A stretch of DNA of 64,000 nucleotides, from the NCBI GenBank assembly GCA_900312665.1, contig ONZQ02000010.1:806001-870000 (forward strand), read 5' to 3'. Position numbers and translations under genes: made by a program. This document shows positions 10,493 to 21,262 of this stretch, piece by piece. Below the pieces are notes generated by a model. It did not search any database and was not told where the DNA came from. It saw nothing but the letters and a program-made list of their open reading frames with translations. This stretch comes from Cephalotrichum gorgonifer. Lineage: Eukaryota > Ascomycota > Sordariomycetes > Microascales > Microascaceae. How positions within the stretch are numbered: the stretch's first letter is position 1; the number at the start of each line of letters is the position of its first letter.

Positions 10493-12029
10493 AACTAGGC
10501 GAGCCATTTGGGCCTATTTGTGGTGGAAGGAGACTCGACAGGAAGGGGCCCCTTCTCTTCCTTTGAGGGGGGAAAGCGCGGGGGGGCGGGAGGTTTGTTC
10601 TTGAAGGGGAATTTATTCCTCCTTTCTTCTTCTTACGGGGCGTTGGGGAAGATAGGTGTACACAGTGAAGGCGAACGGTTTCCTCGGTTGTTATTATGAT
10701 ATTGGGTTGGAGGGAATGCAAGGGAACGGCGAGGAGGGGAAGGGGCTAATTCGACTTTATTTTTGATTTATTGTGACCAGGGCAAGATACCCGTGATGCT
10801 CCGAGTCATCTGTAAGGAGCCTGATAGCGCTGTGGCTTTGATCGGGTTCATATCTATATGCATTCTCAGGAAGTCGACATTTCAATGGACCGTGATAGCC
10901 TCACGAATTTCGACATCCTCCAAAGGAGGAGGAGAAAAGGGGAAGGGGGGGGGACGGCCTCCCTGAACGTCAAATGAGTGTCCAATAATGATCTCAGATG
11001 TTATGTCTGTACGATGTCCGGTGGCGAAAGCCAATTGTAAATTTGATAAGGAGCGTTCTCTCCGCTGGCATGCATAACTTCGTGTCCCCGTAGTGAGTGA
11101 ATAATTGCGCGATTAGTAAGAAATCGAATCGCGGCTGCTCCTCGAAGGCGGGCGCAATTGGAGATTTGGGAGTGTGTGTCGTGGCAGCCAGCAGGCACCG
11201 AGAGGTAACGTCATGAGCAAGCAACACGCGACTCAAGAGTGGAATGTACGGGATACATACTCATAACGATGGTGCCTGCAGATACTCACTGTACCAGGTA
11301 CCTGCATGGCGTAGGCGCTGAACTCCGATGACGGTAGATGTGGTAGCCCACCCAAGCTGTGCCCAAGCGCCGCCCAAGACACACTGTAGCTCGTACAGTA
11401 GCGACGTACAGTGCCGAAGGGGTGGCCAATTAGCTTTGCGCCAGGCCGAAGTCACCCGGAAGATATGGGTATCTAAGACTAACAACTACTGCATTCATTA
11501 GCGCAATATAAAAGTACCTGGTACATCCGCCACATCGGTCACCCTTGTCAGCAGTGACCAGCACCTTGCTGCTGCAGAGGTCGTCGTCCATCAGGTTCTG
11601 TCTGCTGCTTCCTCCCGGACCAAAATCTCCAGCAACACAAGAAAGCAAAAGAACGACCACGCAACAACGAACCCGGCGACAACGCGGCGCCTGGCCTCCC
11701 ATTACTACCTTTCCGCAGCCCATCAAAGCTTCGAACCTGCCCTTATCCACCACTCCTGCCCGAGCCACTTCTTTCCGTCGTTTCGCTCGCGTCATCAGCC
11801 CTGCTTCGCTCCGGGGGAAAGCGCGACTCGGCAGGTTTCCATCCATCGAACCAGGCAGATCGAGAGCAACTCACCACCTCTAATCATCTCGACGATCCAT
11901 CCTTACCTGGACTCTATTTCCTAGGAAACCCTACAATCCGACCGGACCCCTTTTTTTCGCCCTCCTCTTTTTCCTCACACCTACCCTCGTTCCTGATCTT
12001 TCACCAAAACCTGACACAACCCGGACGAA
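10493..12029. other. Intergenic, TAF12 to Rpn3
   Basis: About 1.5 kb with no supportable gene. It includes the G-rich 3' region of TAF12 and, from about 11,570, a C/T/A-rich stretch that fits the promoter and 5' UTR of rpn3. I looked for a GGTGGCAAA proteasome element in it and did not find an exact copy. Confidence 0.5.
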
Positions 12030-13965
12030 ATGCCCAGCAAGACACCCCATAGCAACGGGAACGAACCCGTCGAGAACGGCATCAGGAATAACCAGGACAT
12101 CGATATGAAGGAGGATCTTAAGGGGAAGGGAAAGAAGGCTGCCAATAATAAGGACGGCGATGAAGAGATGACGGTCGTCGTGAAGACGCGACCTGTCAAG
12201 TCGTCGGCGCCGCCCGATGCCGATGGCGACGTGGCCATGGATGAGGAGAAGGTCGATGAGGTCAAGGTTGACCCCGTTGTGCAGACCGTGACAGGTAAGT
12301 TTGCAGATGTCGGAGGGGGGTTGGAAGGTGTTTATATCTCCTTTCGTCTTGCCGTGACGATCTGAGGCAGTGGCGATGACGGGGAATGCATTTGCTGACA
12401 TCATTTATCTTCGTCTAGATATCAAGAACAACTTTGTGCTATTGGAGCGCGCCGTAGCCCAGTTCGACGCCAGATTCACCCTCCGAGCCCTCCGTTCCAT
12501 CTCCCTCATTCGCAAACGCCTGACTCCGGAAATCATCGGGAAGGTCATCGTCGAGACTTTCCCCGCCACGGGAGCGTCCGCAAACGTGGGCAAGGCTCTC
12601 CTACTCGCTATCGGCCGCCAGGACCTATCTCTTGGCCGGACCTCAGCGGGCGACATGGAGATTGACGAGCCCAAGACGAAGAACGGCGCCAAGAAGGAGG
12701 TCAAGGAGGTGATCCCCGAAATCGACATCTTCCTAGGCATCCTCATCCAGGTGTACCTATCCGACTCGAAGCAGTACGAGCGCGGCGCAGAGTTCTCGAA
12801 GCACCTGTCCGACAGGATCCAGAAGCTCAACCGCCGCACGCTAGACTCCCTGTCCGCCAAAGCCTACTTCTACTACAGCCTCTTCTGCGAGCAGCTCGCG
12901 CCGCTGCCCCCGTCGTCACAGTCGCCCGTCGTCGCGCTCCGGCCCACGCTCCTCAGCGCGCTGCGGACGGCCGTCCTCCGCAAGGACGTCGACACCCAAG
13001 CGTCGGTGATCGTCCTCCTTCTGCGGAGCTACCTCCTCACCTCCCATATCTCTCAGGCGGACCTGCTCGTCTCGCACACGCAGTTCCCCGAGAACGCGGC
13101 CAACAACCAGGTGGCGAGGTACCTGTACTACCTGGGCCGGATCAGGGCCATCCAGCTCCGCTACGGCGAGGCCCACGCGCACCTGACGGCGGCCACGCGC
13201 AAGGCGCCGTCGAGCGCGTGCGCCGTCGGGTTCTCGCAAACGGCGACGAAGCACCTCCTCGTGGTGGAGCTCCTCATGGGCGACATCCCCGACCGCGCGA
13301 CCTTCCGGCAACCGGCGCTCGAGTTGGCGCTGCAGCCGTACTTCCGGCTCGTGCAGGCCGTGCGCGTGGGCAACCTCGAGGACTTCGAGATCATCATCGC
13401 CGATCACGCCGACGCATTCCGCCGTGACGGCACCTACACGCTCATTCTCCGTCTGAGGCAAAACGTTATCAAGACTGGTATCCGCATGATGTCGCTCTCG
13501 TACTCGCGCATCTCGCTCCGCGACATCTGCATCCGGCTGCACCTGGGAAGCGAGGAGTCGGCCGAGTATATCGTGGCCAAGGCGATCCGCGACGGTGTCA
13601 TCGAGGCGACGCTAGACCGCGAGAGGGGGTTCATGAAGAGCAAGGAGGTCGGCGACGTGTACGCCACGCGGGAGCCGGGCGAGGCGTTCCACGAGCGCAT
13701 CAGGGTATGCCTGGGGCTTCACGACGAGAGTGTAAAGGTTTGTTCTACCCGGTCTCGCTTTGGCTCCAAGCAAAGAAGGAGAAGAAGAAGAAAAGTAAGC
13801 TAACCTTGTTTCAACCTCCAGGCAATGCGCTTCCCGATGAACCAGCACCGCCTCGAGCTGAAGAACGCCCAGGAGGCACGAGAGAGGGAGAGGGAGATGG
13901 CGAATGAGATACAGGAGGGCGACTTGGACGACGATGACCTCGGGGGCGAGTTCGAGGGGATGTAA
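12030..13965 (+). CDS. rpn3: 26S proteasome regulatory (lid) subunit Rpn3 (PSMD3/S3)
   Basis: Three exons: 12030-12294, 12419-13737 and 13822-13965; 575 residues, normal for fungal Rpn3. Both introns have clear branch sites (CTGAC, CTAAC). The N-terminal 90 residues are charged and lysine/acid-rich. Exon 2 opens with the conserved DIKNNFVLLERAV and RFTLRALRSISLIRKRL, followed by TPR-like helices and the PCI domain (YSRISLRDICIRL to EATLDRE, about residues 430-500). The last exon codes for AMRFPMNQHRLE and an acidic tail, as in Rpn3 proteins. Rpn3 is a scaffold subunit of the proteasome lid, acting in nucleus and cytoplasm in degradation of ubiquitinated proteins. It is a single essential gene in most fungi. 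Confidence 0.95.
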
Positions 13966-14863
13966 GCCTGGGTTTGAAGAGTGATATACATATTTTGGGA
14001 GGGTAGAGCCTGGGGATACAGTGGCTTCATCATGTAAGGAGTCCTAGAGGGAAGACGGAAGGGGGTGAATTACTGGAAGGGAAGATGAGAAGGGGGTGAT
14101 CCTGGAGTTGGGGACCGAGGGGAAGAGGAGGGGTCCCTCTCCATAACTGTACACCTGTATCTTTTTTTTCTCTTTCCTCTTTTGTCGTTACTGTCGTCGT
14201 AATTTTTTTTGCCGGGTTCTGTTCTTCTTCTCATTTTCTTCTCTTTTTCGAGTCTCAGTGGATTATTAAGATGGGTTTTGTTACCTTGCACATCATACAA
14301 AGTCTGGTCTTGGGGGCAAGGGGGGAGAAATAATGGGGTTTCTGCTTTATAACACTCATTGCGAATGGGGGCTTTTACTTTGAAGGGGACTGTGGGTGTA
14401 TTGGGCCGGCCTGCTGAGCGTGATGGTGTTTGTCTGTGGGTTATATGGACTTGTGCTGATGTGATTTCCTGGTCTATCTGTGCCTGTCCTGCCTTGCAGG
14501 TTTTGCTTGTGGACTTGGGACCTTGATATCTTGACCTTCGCTGCCATGGTGTTGACTGTGAAGCTCGGAGTCTGGTCTGGATGTGGAGGATGAAGAGTAT
14601 ATACCTCTCTATATATGCCTTTCCTAAGGTCTCGAAGCAAGTGAACATGTCTCTATGACAATGCCAAGTTACTTTCTCATATTGGCACTCTACTAGAGCT
14701 GGGAGGATTTTATCGCCTAAAGCTCGCTCTGGGAATCATCTTTCATCGTTCGGACCTCTATGTAGTGAGTGTGATCATGCCAACTCGTGAATCGTGAAGC
14801 GGGGTTGTGGAAAAGGCACATAAGTCCGGACTAGGCCTAGTCACCACATCAAATAGCACGACT
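13966..14863. other. Intergenic, Rpn3 3' side to tRNA
   Basis: Contains T-rich stretches at 14160-14220 after the rpn3 stop. Minus-strand frames of 94 and 192 codons are present but have no recognisable family features. No gene called. Confidence 0.45.
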
Positions 14864-14957
14864 GGTCTTGTGGCCCAATGGCAAGGCGTTTGACTACGAC
14901 TGTACAAGAGTACGGCAGCATATCAAAAGATTGCAGGTTCGATCCCTGCCAAGATCA
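14864..14957 (+). tRNA. tRNA-Arg(ACG) with a 22-nt intron
   Basis: The cloverleaf can be drawn by eye. The acceptor stem is GGTCTTG with CAAGATC, followed by discriminator A at 14957. The D arm is GCC-CAATGGCAA-GGC, the anticodon stem TTTGA with TCAAA, and the T arm GCAGG-TTCGATC-CCTGC. The loop reads C-T-A-C-G-A and then A, giving anticodon ACG (read as ICG, arginine CGU/C/A). The intron lies after position 37, at 14900-14921, the standard place for eukaryotic nuclear tRNA introns. The D-arm block (TGGCCCAATGG) is like yeast tRNA-Arg(ACG). A T5 run follows. Confidence 0.93.
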
Positions 14958-14959
14958 TA

Positions 14960-14964
14960 TTTTT
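14960..14964 (+). terminator. RNA polymerase III terminator of tRNA-Arg
   Basis: A run of five T starts two bases after the tRNA discriminator base, as expected for Pol III termination. Confidence 0.75.
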
Positions 14965-16393
14965 GCGCCCCTGCCCCCTATTTTATATTTTTTATGCTTC
15001 CCCGCGCGTACATATGGGACGAACCAACCTTGCCTCAGCCTTTCTCTTCTGGGCTTCCTTCTTCATGGCTTGAGCTTCTTGTAGATTAATGGTAGTTCCT
15101 GCGGTAGAGCTGTAAGGCCAGGGTGGTTCGTTGGATATGTACGGGGGCTGGTGTTTGAAGTATCATGGCAAGGGCTTAGAGGACATTTCATCATCACACT
15201 CGACATACCCAAGGGTCGAAGGGAAGGGAAGGGAATCATAAGGCAGCACAAACCTTAGTCACAACGACATTGATGATCAACGATTCGAAACTTTCTTTCT
15301 TCTATTACCCGCCTTCTATCTCCTCTAGGGAAAAGCTCCCTCCCCCAGAACCCAATCCGCAGAAAATGCTCGACTCTTTATGTAAACGTACAAATCCAGA
15401 AGCTAGATGGATGCTAATGTAAGAGGAGTAGCTAAGAAAAAAAAAGATGTAAGAGATATGCTGGTATCCCCACCTCTCTAACATCAAAAGCAACCCACGC
15501 TGTATCGCAAAACCGCCCTTGAGGGAAAGCAAAAATTGGGCTCCGTATAAACAAAAGCCAAGAAGACCCAAGGTCGCCCCTAAGATATGGACGATGCCGT
15601 ATCGGATATCATCGCCTTGCAAGCTAGTATCGCCTTGAAAAAATCACTACCACCCTCGATTCGGTAGCAACAGGTCTTGACTCTAGTTCCGGAGCGTTAC
15701 TCGACAGGGTCGTTCCGAGCATGAAATCGGGGATGCCGAGACGTAGCTAAAATGTCCTGAATCCCAGAGCAGAGGTGGAATCGACAAGACAAAGGATCAA
15801 TGGGTTATCAACGCCACAGCCGTGAAGCCGATGAGGCTGGAAGAGCGTTGAGTTCAGTCCAAGCCGGTTGTATCAGATGCGGGGCCTTCCAGGAAAAAAG
15901 CAGAGACGCATGCTCTCGGTGTCCGCGCCGCCGAACCAGAACCAAATATCGAGGTGGTGCTGAGGACCGCCTGGTATCCGTGCTCCCCTGCCCCTAATGC
16001 CCCTGTCGCTTGGGTTGTAGACATAAGTTTCGTTTCCCGGGAGTGTCCTCTCCAGGGGTTGCACCGTCCCCCGCCGAGATATTCTTCGTCCCGAATGGTG
16101 AGAATGGGTCGTGAACTTGGCCACAATCTTTGCCCATGGATGGCGCAAGTATCAACCCCGGTAAAAAGTGAATACTCTAACAACCCCGTAGCTGTGACCT
16201 ATCGCCGAGTGCCTGCTCAGCGAATCAATGCAGACAAGGGCGAGTCGCTCTGGGCAAGTAGAGATCGTTCTCTAGGCTAGGAGATGCGCCTGGCGCCGCC
16301 AACTTCGGCCCCCTACATGCAAAGGCAGCCATCGACCTCGTCGGTTACGCCAGAGGAAGTCTCGCACTTGATCCTATTTCCCCGCCGCGAATT
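14965..16393. other. Intergenic, tRNA to DIM-2-like gene 3' end
   Basis: About 1.4 kb without a supportable gene. A 105-codon minus frame at 15305-15622 is hydrophobic but has no family signature and its context is not coding-like. The right end is presumably the 3' UTR of the methyltransferase gene. Confidence 0.45.
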
Positions 16394-19300
16394 CTATGTC
16401 TGCGGCGAGTCAAGGTCCATGTCCGAAACCACCACTGCCGGTCCGCCATCCTTGCCATTCCCGTTTGTCAATCCCGTCTCGTTGGCGTATGCTGCTCTGT
16501 TGGCTGCATGCCCCTCTCTCATGTCGATCGACGGCGACTCGCTCTTATCGGCCGATCCATCAGACTTCCAGTTAAGCGACAGAGGTGAGCCGTATACGGG
16601 TGGGACCTTCAAGGTGTCTGTCCACCCCATCGCCCTCGCCGTAGTAACCACTTTCACCGGCACGCTTTTCGGACCAGATCCGCTCGCGCCCTCTCGACCC
16701 CCAAAGACAGCCTCTCGAATCGCAAGCCCCAGCGCAAGCGACACCTCCCTCGCAACACTATTCCCCACAGCCCTCCATTTATCCCTCAGACCCCCTACCA
16801 AGACCTCCTCGTCGGGGAACCCCTGTGCCCGTCGAGCCTCCATTAGCGTAAGCGGCCTCTCCTCCCTCCAGTGCAACTGCGGACCCAGCTTCATATCCGT
16901 AATAGCCTGGGTCGTTGTAATCGTAGAGAAAAGCCTGTTCGGCCGGCAACGCATCCACCCTTGCGCCCCGTCTTTTGTTCTCAGGGAGCCCGGGGCCGGG
17001 AAGAGTGCACGGTCCGAGGGTGTTAGGGCCCCTGACTTCCAGGCGCGGCCGAAGTTCATACCCGGGGGGTAGTGCGGGATGCACTTGACCTGGGAACGGA
17101 TCATCGTCGTAAAGGTGGCGGACGGGACGTGGTCCGGAAACGGGATGCAATAGTCAGTTTTAGTATCGTACACGTCCGGGAGGTCGGCCGTAGCCGCCGC
17201 AGCACTGCGGAACGGGAAAGCGTACGCATCATGGAACACACGCGCAGCCATTCTCTCGCCGTTCCCCAGAATACCAAGACCAAGGTTCTTCGTGTCAGGC
17301 GTGTGGGAGTGTGAGGGAGGGGGTACGTCCGGGAGCATTTCTCCCGTGGCAGCGAAGACGAGGAACACGCGACTCCGGGACTGACAGGAGCCGTAGGACC
17401 AGGCGTCTAGGAAGAGCATACGGACCTGATATCCCATACCGACCAAGGCACAAATGAGCTGGCAGAACACATCCTCCCGTTTCTGCCGATGGTTCTGCAC
17501 AATCCCGACGACATTTTCTAGCACTCCATAGCGAGGACGGTATAGATCCACCATCGACGCGAAGGCAGTGACAAGGGATTGGTTCTTCCTCTGACGGGGT
17601 GTCGTCTTGTCGTTCGTCAGGATAGAGAAACCCGGACATGGACTCCCGCCAGAGATAAACCCGACTACCCCGATTTCTGGAATACCAGAGTCGAATCGCC
17701 CCCTGATGGCTCTCTCCTGAAAGGTATCAATGGATTCGAGGAACGGAGTGACACGAGACGGGTCAGCGTTCGCCATGTAGGCGTGAACAGCCTTGTCAGA
17801 GATGTCGTTCGCCCACCGCATCTCCACAGCCCCACCCTCTTCCAGTCCGCGTCCAAAGTTTCCAGCACCGCAGAATAGGTCCAGTCCTAGTAACTTCTCT
17901 CCAGTAGGCGGCATGTTGAAGGAAGGAACATCTCTCTTCTTAAGGACGAGGGAATGGCACTGCTCGCCGTCCAAGAAGTGCGTCATGAAGAAGAGGTCCC
18001 CACCGCCCCCACGATTATAAGGAGCCGGGACCTTCTGGTTTGTGGCGACGTGGACGTAGCACTTTCTTGTAATAGTCGTGTACAGGGACGTGATGAAGTC
18101 GTCCGTGTACACAACTTCGTTTGGCTCGCAATGTTCCTCGAAGTCGGACCTGCGGTAAAGGCAGCGGAGCGTGACCTTTCCAGATACCGCATCGATATCC
18201 ACAAGCTCGAACGGTTCGAGTTGCTTCTTTTTCCGCACTAGGACCGTATCGCCGACACGGTACTTGCTCGTGAATTCCGTGAAGAGGGGGTTTCCCTTGG
18301 GCCTGTTGCAAATGCAGAATCTATCCGATTCGCTGTAGGTCGTAAACCGCCGTTCAGTCATATTGTACGTCTGGCGGCAAATGAGCTCGGACTGCTCGAG
18401 GGGGGATGGCCAGAAGGAGACGGAATGGACTCCGAGGATATCATCCTCGTAGATAGGCGCGCTATCACTGCACGTGCAGTGGTTAGAGAGGAAGAGCTCG
18501 TTTTGGATGGGATATTTCATAACACCGCAGACGGTATCTACCGGCCTGTAGTACCATATAATGTGAAAAGTGCGGGATCCACGATGCAGGTTCACAGACT
18601 GGACAAGTCCGTACCACTTATCGTCGTTCCCGTGCGCGCCCCCTTGAGGTACCTCGCGAGACCACTTGCTCAAGGACTCGGGGTCGGGAGGGAGAGAGAT
18701 AGTATCACCCGGCTTGATGCTGTCCAGCATGGCAGAGCGCGCAGATCCCGCGAGAGAACCCGCAGGAGAACCTGCAGTTACTGTTGGAGGAGTTGGCGGT
18801 GGCAGCCTTGTCGTCCCCTCTACCGCCCTCTTGGTCAACTCCAAACTTACAGGGTCCGCCACCTTTTTCCGAAGAGCCTCCACTTTGGGGTCGAGGTCCA
18901 TCGACCAGATCACGGAGCCGCAGGGAAGGTGGCCGAAGCAGTGGGCGATGTATGGTGTCACGATGGTCATAGGGACGTCGTCTGAGTCTGAGCCACCCTT
19001 GCTCTGAGTATTAGGAGGTACGGGCCTATACTCGTCGAAGGTCATGATCTCCCGAAAAATCGGGTGGAACCTGGCTGACTGGACAGAGAGAACACCACAA
19101 GCCTCCTTATAGAGAAACTCTATATTGGCAGAAACTGGAACCCCGAAGTCTTCCTTTCCATACGCATCAAACCACCTGATGAACGCAGGAGATGCTCCAT
19201 ACCGGGCAAAGGTGCTCTTGAAGAAATCTCTGCGAAAGTCTTGTAACCGAACAGATTTGCCATCGCACTCCTCGAGATAGTCGACGAAGTACTTTGCAAG

Positions 19301-20125
19301 ATTGGCTATCCAAACGAAATTGGAGAAGTACCGCGAATAACACTTCGAGGGTCGTCCGAGCCTGTAGTAGACTTCCTGTCCCATGTTCCGGGAGGAACGA
19401 ATCCACACTTCCCCGTCGACTGAGTCGTTTTCATGGCCATAGTTGCCGACGGAGAGCTCCTGGAATGGAACCTGGTTGACAAAGTACCTTTCATCACCCA
19501 CCCGTAGCACGCCATCGAATAGGTACTGCGAGTGACCGAATTGTTTTGCGTTAAGGTACTGCAGTGGGCGCATCTCCAGGGCGCTGAAGCCCGAGTCTGA
19601 GTATATGGCGAAATCTTCCAGGATGATCTCTTGAAAGTCATCGACTTCTTCCTCTTCCTCTTCATCGACTTCTTCCTCTTCCTCTTCATCTCGTAGTCCG
19701 GATTTAGACGCCGCGGCTATCTCTTGGATTTTTCGTCGGAGGGCGTCAACAGCTGTCCTCTCGGATACGACGTGTGCAGGAGGGACGAATCCTTCGTATC
19801 TTGATTCTGGAAACACGAGTGTTGTCTCGGGAATTTCGACACTGACGACGTTAGGCGTCTGCAGGGGCCAGGGGCAGCACCTTGGAAGAAGTTCACCAAC
19901 GGAAACGCCAGCGGTATCGTATAACCGCACATCCTCCTCGTCAGTATCGGAGTCCGATGGAAAGGTATCAGAGGGGGCTGAAGTTATTATGTTGGTAGGA
20001 GGAGTGTTATTCGTTTGCTCGTAGTCAACGGGCCGATGTTCCCGCTCCGGCCTGTCCTCGTCCTCATAGGGGTAGGGGCGTTTCGCCGGGACCGCGGGTA
20101 AAGGGATTATGAAGGAAGGCTCCAT
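16394..20125 (-). CDS. dim-2: DIM-2-like DNA (cytosine-5) methyltransferase
   Basis: One uninterrupted exon, 1243 residues, ATG start. The C-terminal catalytic half has the C5-methyltransferase motifs in order: I, LDLFCGAGNFGRGL (about 745); IV, GGSPCPGFS with the catalytic Cys (about 825); VI, GVLENV (about 870); VIII, QSRSRVF (about 915); X, WRAVGNSVARE (about 1120). Upstream is a BAH-like region (about 470-560, WYGLVQSVNLHRGSRTFHI and the following W-Y-Y-R-P) and a second one (about 620-680, VLVRKKKQLEPFELVDID). The N-terminal part is acidic, with runs of Glu. Domain order and length fit DIM-2, the fungal enzyme that methylates heterochromatin and RIP-altered DNA in the nucleus. RID is less likely because BAH modules of this kind precede the catalytic domain and the protein is long. 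Motif IV reads PCP where most C5 enzymes have PCQ. Confidence 0.9.
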   Translation of the reverse strand: MEPSFIIPLPAVPAKRPYPYEDEDRPEREHRPVDYEQTNNTPPTNIITSAPSDTFPSDSDTDEEDVRLYDTAGVSVGELLPRCCPWPLQTPNVVSVEIPETTLVFPESRYEGFVPPAHVVSERTAVDALRRKIQEIAAASKSGLRDEEEEEEVDEEEEEEVDDFQEIILEDFAIYSDSGFSALEMRPLQYLNAKQFGHSQYLFDGVLRVGDERYFVNQVPFQELSVGNYGHENDSVDGEVWIRSSRNMGQEVYYRLGRPSKCYSRYFSNFVWIANLAKYFVDYLEECDGKSVRLQDFRRDFFKSTFARYGASPAFIRWFDAYGKEDFGVPVSANIEFLYKEACGVLSVQSARFHPIFREIMTFDEYRPVPPNTQSKGGSDSDDVPMTIVTPYIAHCFGHLPCGSVIWSMDLDPKVEALRKKVADPVSLELTKRAVEGTTRLPPPTPPTVTAGSPAGSLAGSARSAMLDSIKPGDTISLPPDPESLSKWSREVPQGGAHGNDDKWYGLVQSVNLHRGSRTFHIIWYYRPVDTVCGVMKYPIQNELFLSNHCTCSDSAPIYEDDILGVHSVSFWPSPLEQSELICRQTYNMTERRFTTYSESDRFCICNRPKGNPLFTEFTSKYRVGDTVLVRKKKQLEPFELVDIDAVSGKVTLRCLYRRSDFEEHCEPNEVVYTDDFITSLYTTITRKCYVHVATNQKVPAPYNRGGGGDLFFMTHFLDGEQCHSLVLKKRDVPSFNMPPTGEKLLGLDLFCGAGNFGRGLEEGGAVEMRWANDISDKAVHAYMANADPSRVTPFLESIDTFQERAIRGRFDSGIPEIGVVGFISGGSPCPGFSILTNDKTTPRQRKNQSLVTAFASMVDLYRPRYGVLENVVGIVQNHRQKREDVFCQLICALVGMGYQVRMLFLDAWSYGSCQSRSRVFLVFAATGEMLPDVPPPSHSHTPDTKNLGLGILGNGERMAARVFHDAYAFPFRSAAAATADLPDVYDTKTDYCIPFPDHVPSATFTTMIRSQVKCIPHYPPGMNFGRAWKSGALTPSDRALFPAPGSLRTKDGAQGWMRCRPNRLFSTITTTQAITDMKLGPQLHWREERPLTLMEARRAQGFPDEEVLVGGLRDKWRAVGNSVAREVSLALGLAIREAVFGGREGASGSGPKSVPVKVVTTARAMGWTDTLKVPPVYGSPLSLNWKSDGSADKSESPSIDMREGHAANRAAYANETGLTNGNGKDGGPAVVVSDMDLDSPQT
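19639..19690 (-). repeat. Two-copy 24-bp repeat coding an acidic tract in DIM-2
   Basis: The plus strand shows two copies of TCGACTTCTTCCTC TTCCTCTTCA-type sequence, coding for repeated E(n)-V-D on the minus strand. It is in frame and likely variable in length. Confidence 0.75.
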
Positions 20126-21262
20126 CTCGGCCCGTAGCCCAAACGGAGTGTGGAGAGAAGCCTGGTATACTCAAGTAACATCCAGAGTCCCTTGTCATGA
20201 CAATCCGGGCTAGGCTTCCTGAAGACTTAGAGTAAGCTAGTGCCAAAGGTCTAGAGGTCCGAGAAGCTAACAGATAGGTGAGTATCGTGGCCAGAAAAAA
20301 GTAATGGGTAAACCAAACGTACCAGAGCAGAAGCGGGCATATCCGAGCTATACAAATAAGAATGAAAAGCTCCGAGACGAAACAGGCAGACGGTCTACCA
20401 TGGAAGAAAGGTCGAGAATGGGAAAGTGCAAGTGGCACGAGCCTCCCTTTCCGTATGAGATCCCCCCGTGTTATCGCGCTGTAAACGGCGGCCACCAGCC
20501 AAACTCCAAAGAAAAAAGGTCCTCCGAAAGCCAAACGCGTAAATGATCTCTATATGATTCCCAAGATGCATCCCATCCCGTGCCTCGTTTCAAGGATTAA
20601 AGTAACTTGAAATTATGAGATGTTATGACATGCCGGTCTTCGAACAAAGTGGAGCTGACCTCTGAGGAATGTGGTGTAGCGGCTGGGGAATATGGGACGA
20701 AGGAGGTGAAAAGGGTGAAGAGGAAGAAGAAGCTGAATAGAACGGAGACAGTGGGAAGGAAAATGCCGGCCAGTAGCAAGGCAATTGCCTGTATTCGTAG
20801 AGGTTTGGGAAGCGCGACCCTGGTGAGAGCTTGAAATCATCACGCGTAGCTCCTTCCTCCCCCCAGCATGAGATGAGTTATGGCGGAGGAGCTTCGGGTT
20901 CCGTTTTTGGCAGGCAGGTAGGTGCAATGCAATCCACATTCATGGCTGCCGGCACCCCCTGACCACACCTAGCGAGGTAATACAGTGCCAAGTACATGCA
21001 TTGGCACATAGGACAGACACAGCCTTATAGAGGTTTCCATATCCAACACACCAGCAAATTAAAGCATAGGTGCCAGGATCTAAGAGTCTAGCATGAACTC
21101 GCCAAAGGATTAGGACGCGTTTAACATCTTGTTCACCACCCTTATCGCAGGGGGTACACCCCCGGTCTCGAGGTTCACTCACAGGCCAGGCGAGGGCGAC
21201 GGAGGTCCATCCTAGCCCTCGTTGCTATTACTACTAAGTACTTCTCCAGGAGGTATCTGCCA
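20126..21262. other. Intergenic, DIM-2 promoter side
   Basis: Upstream region of the methyltransferase and downstream region of the DUF4246 gene. Frames up to 156 codons exist but lack any family feature. No gene called. Confidence 0.45.

Noticed and set aside
11430..11846. Minus-strand frame of 138 codons upstream of rpn3
   Set aside because: Lies in the promoter of rpn3, no family signature, chance frame in GC-rich DNA.
15305..15622. Hydrophobic minus-strand frame of 105 codons
   Set aside because: No clear start context, no relatives recognised, and the surrounding sequence does not look coding.
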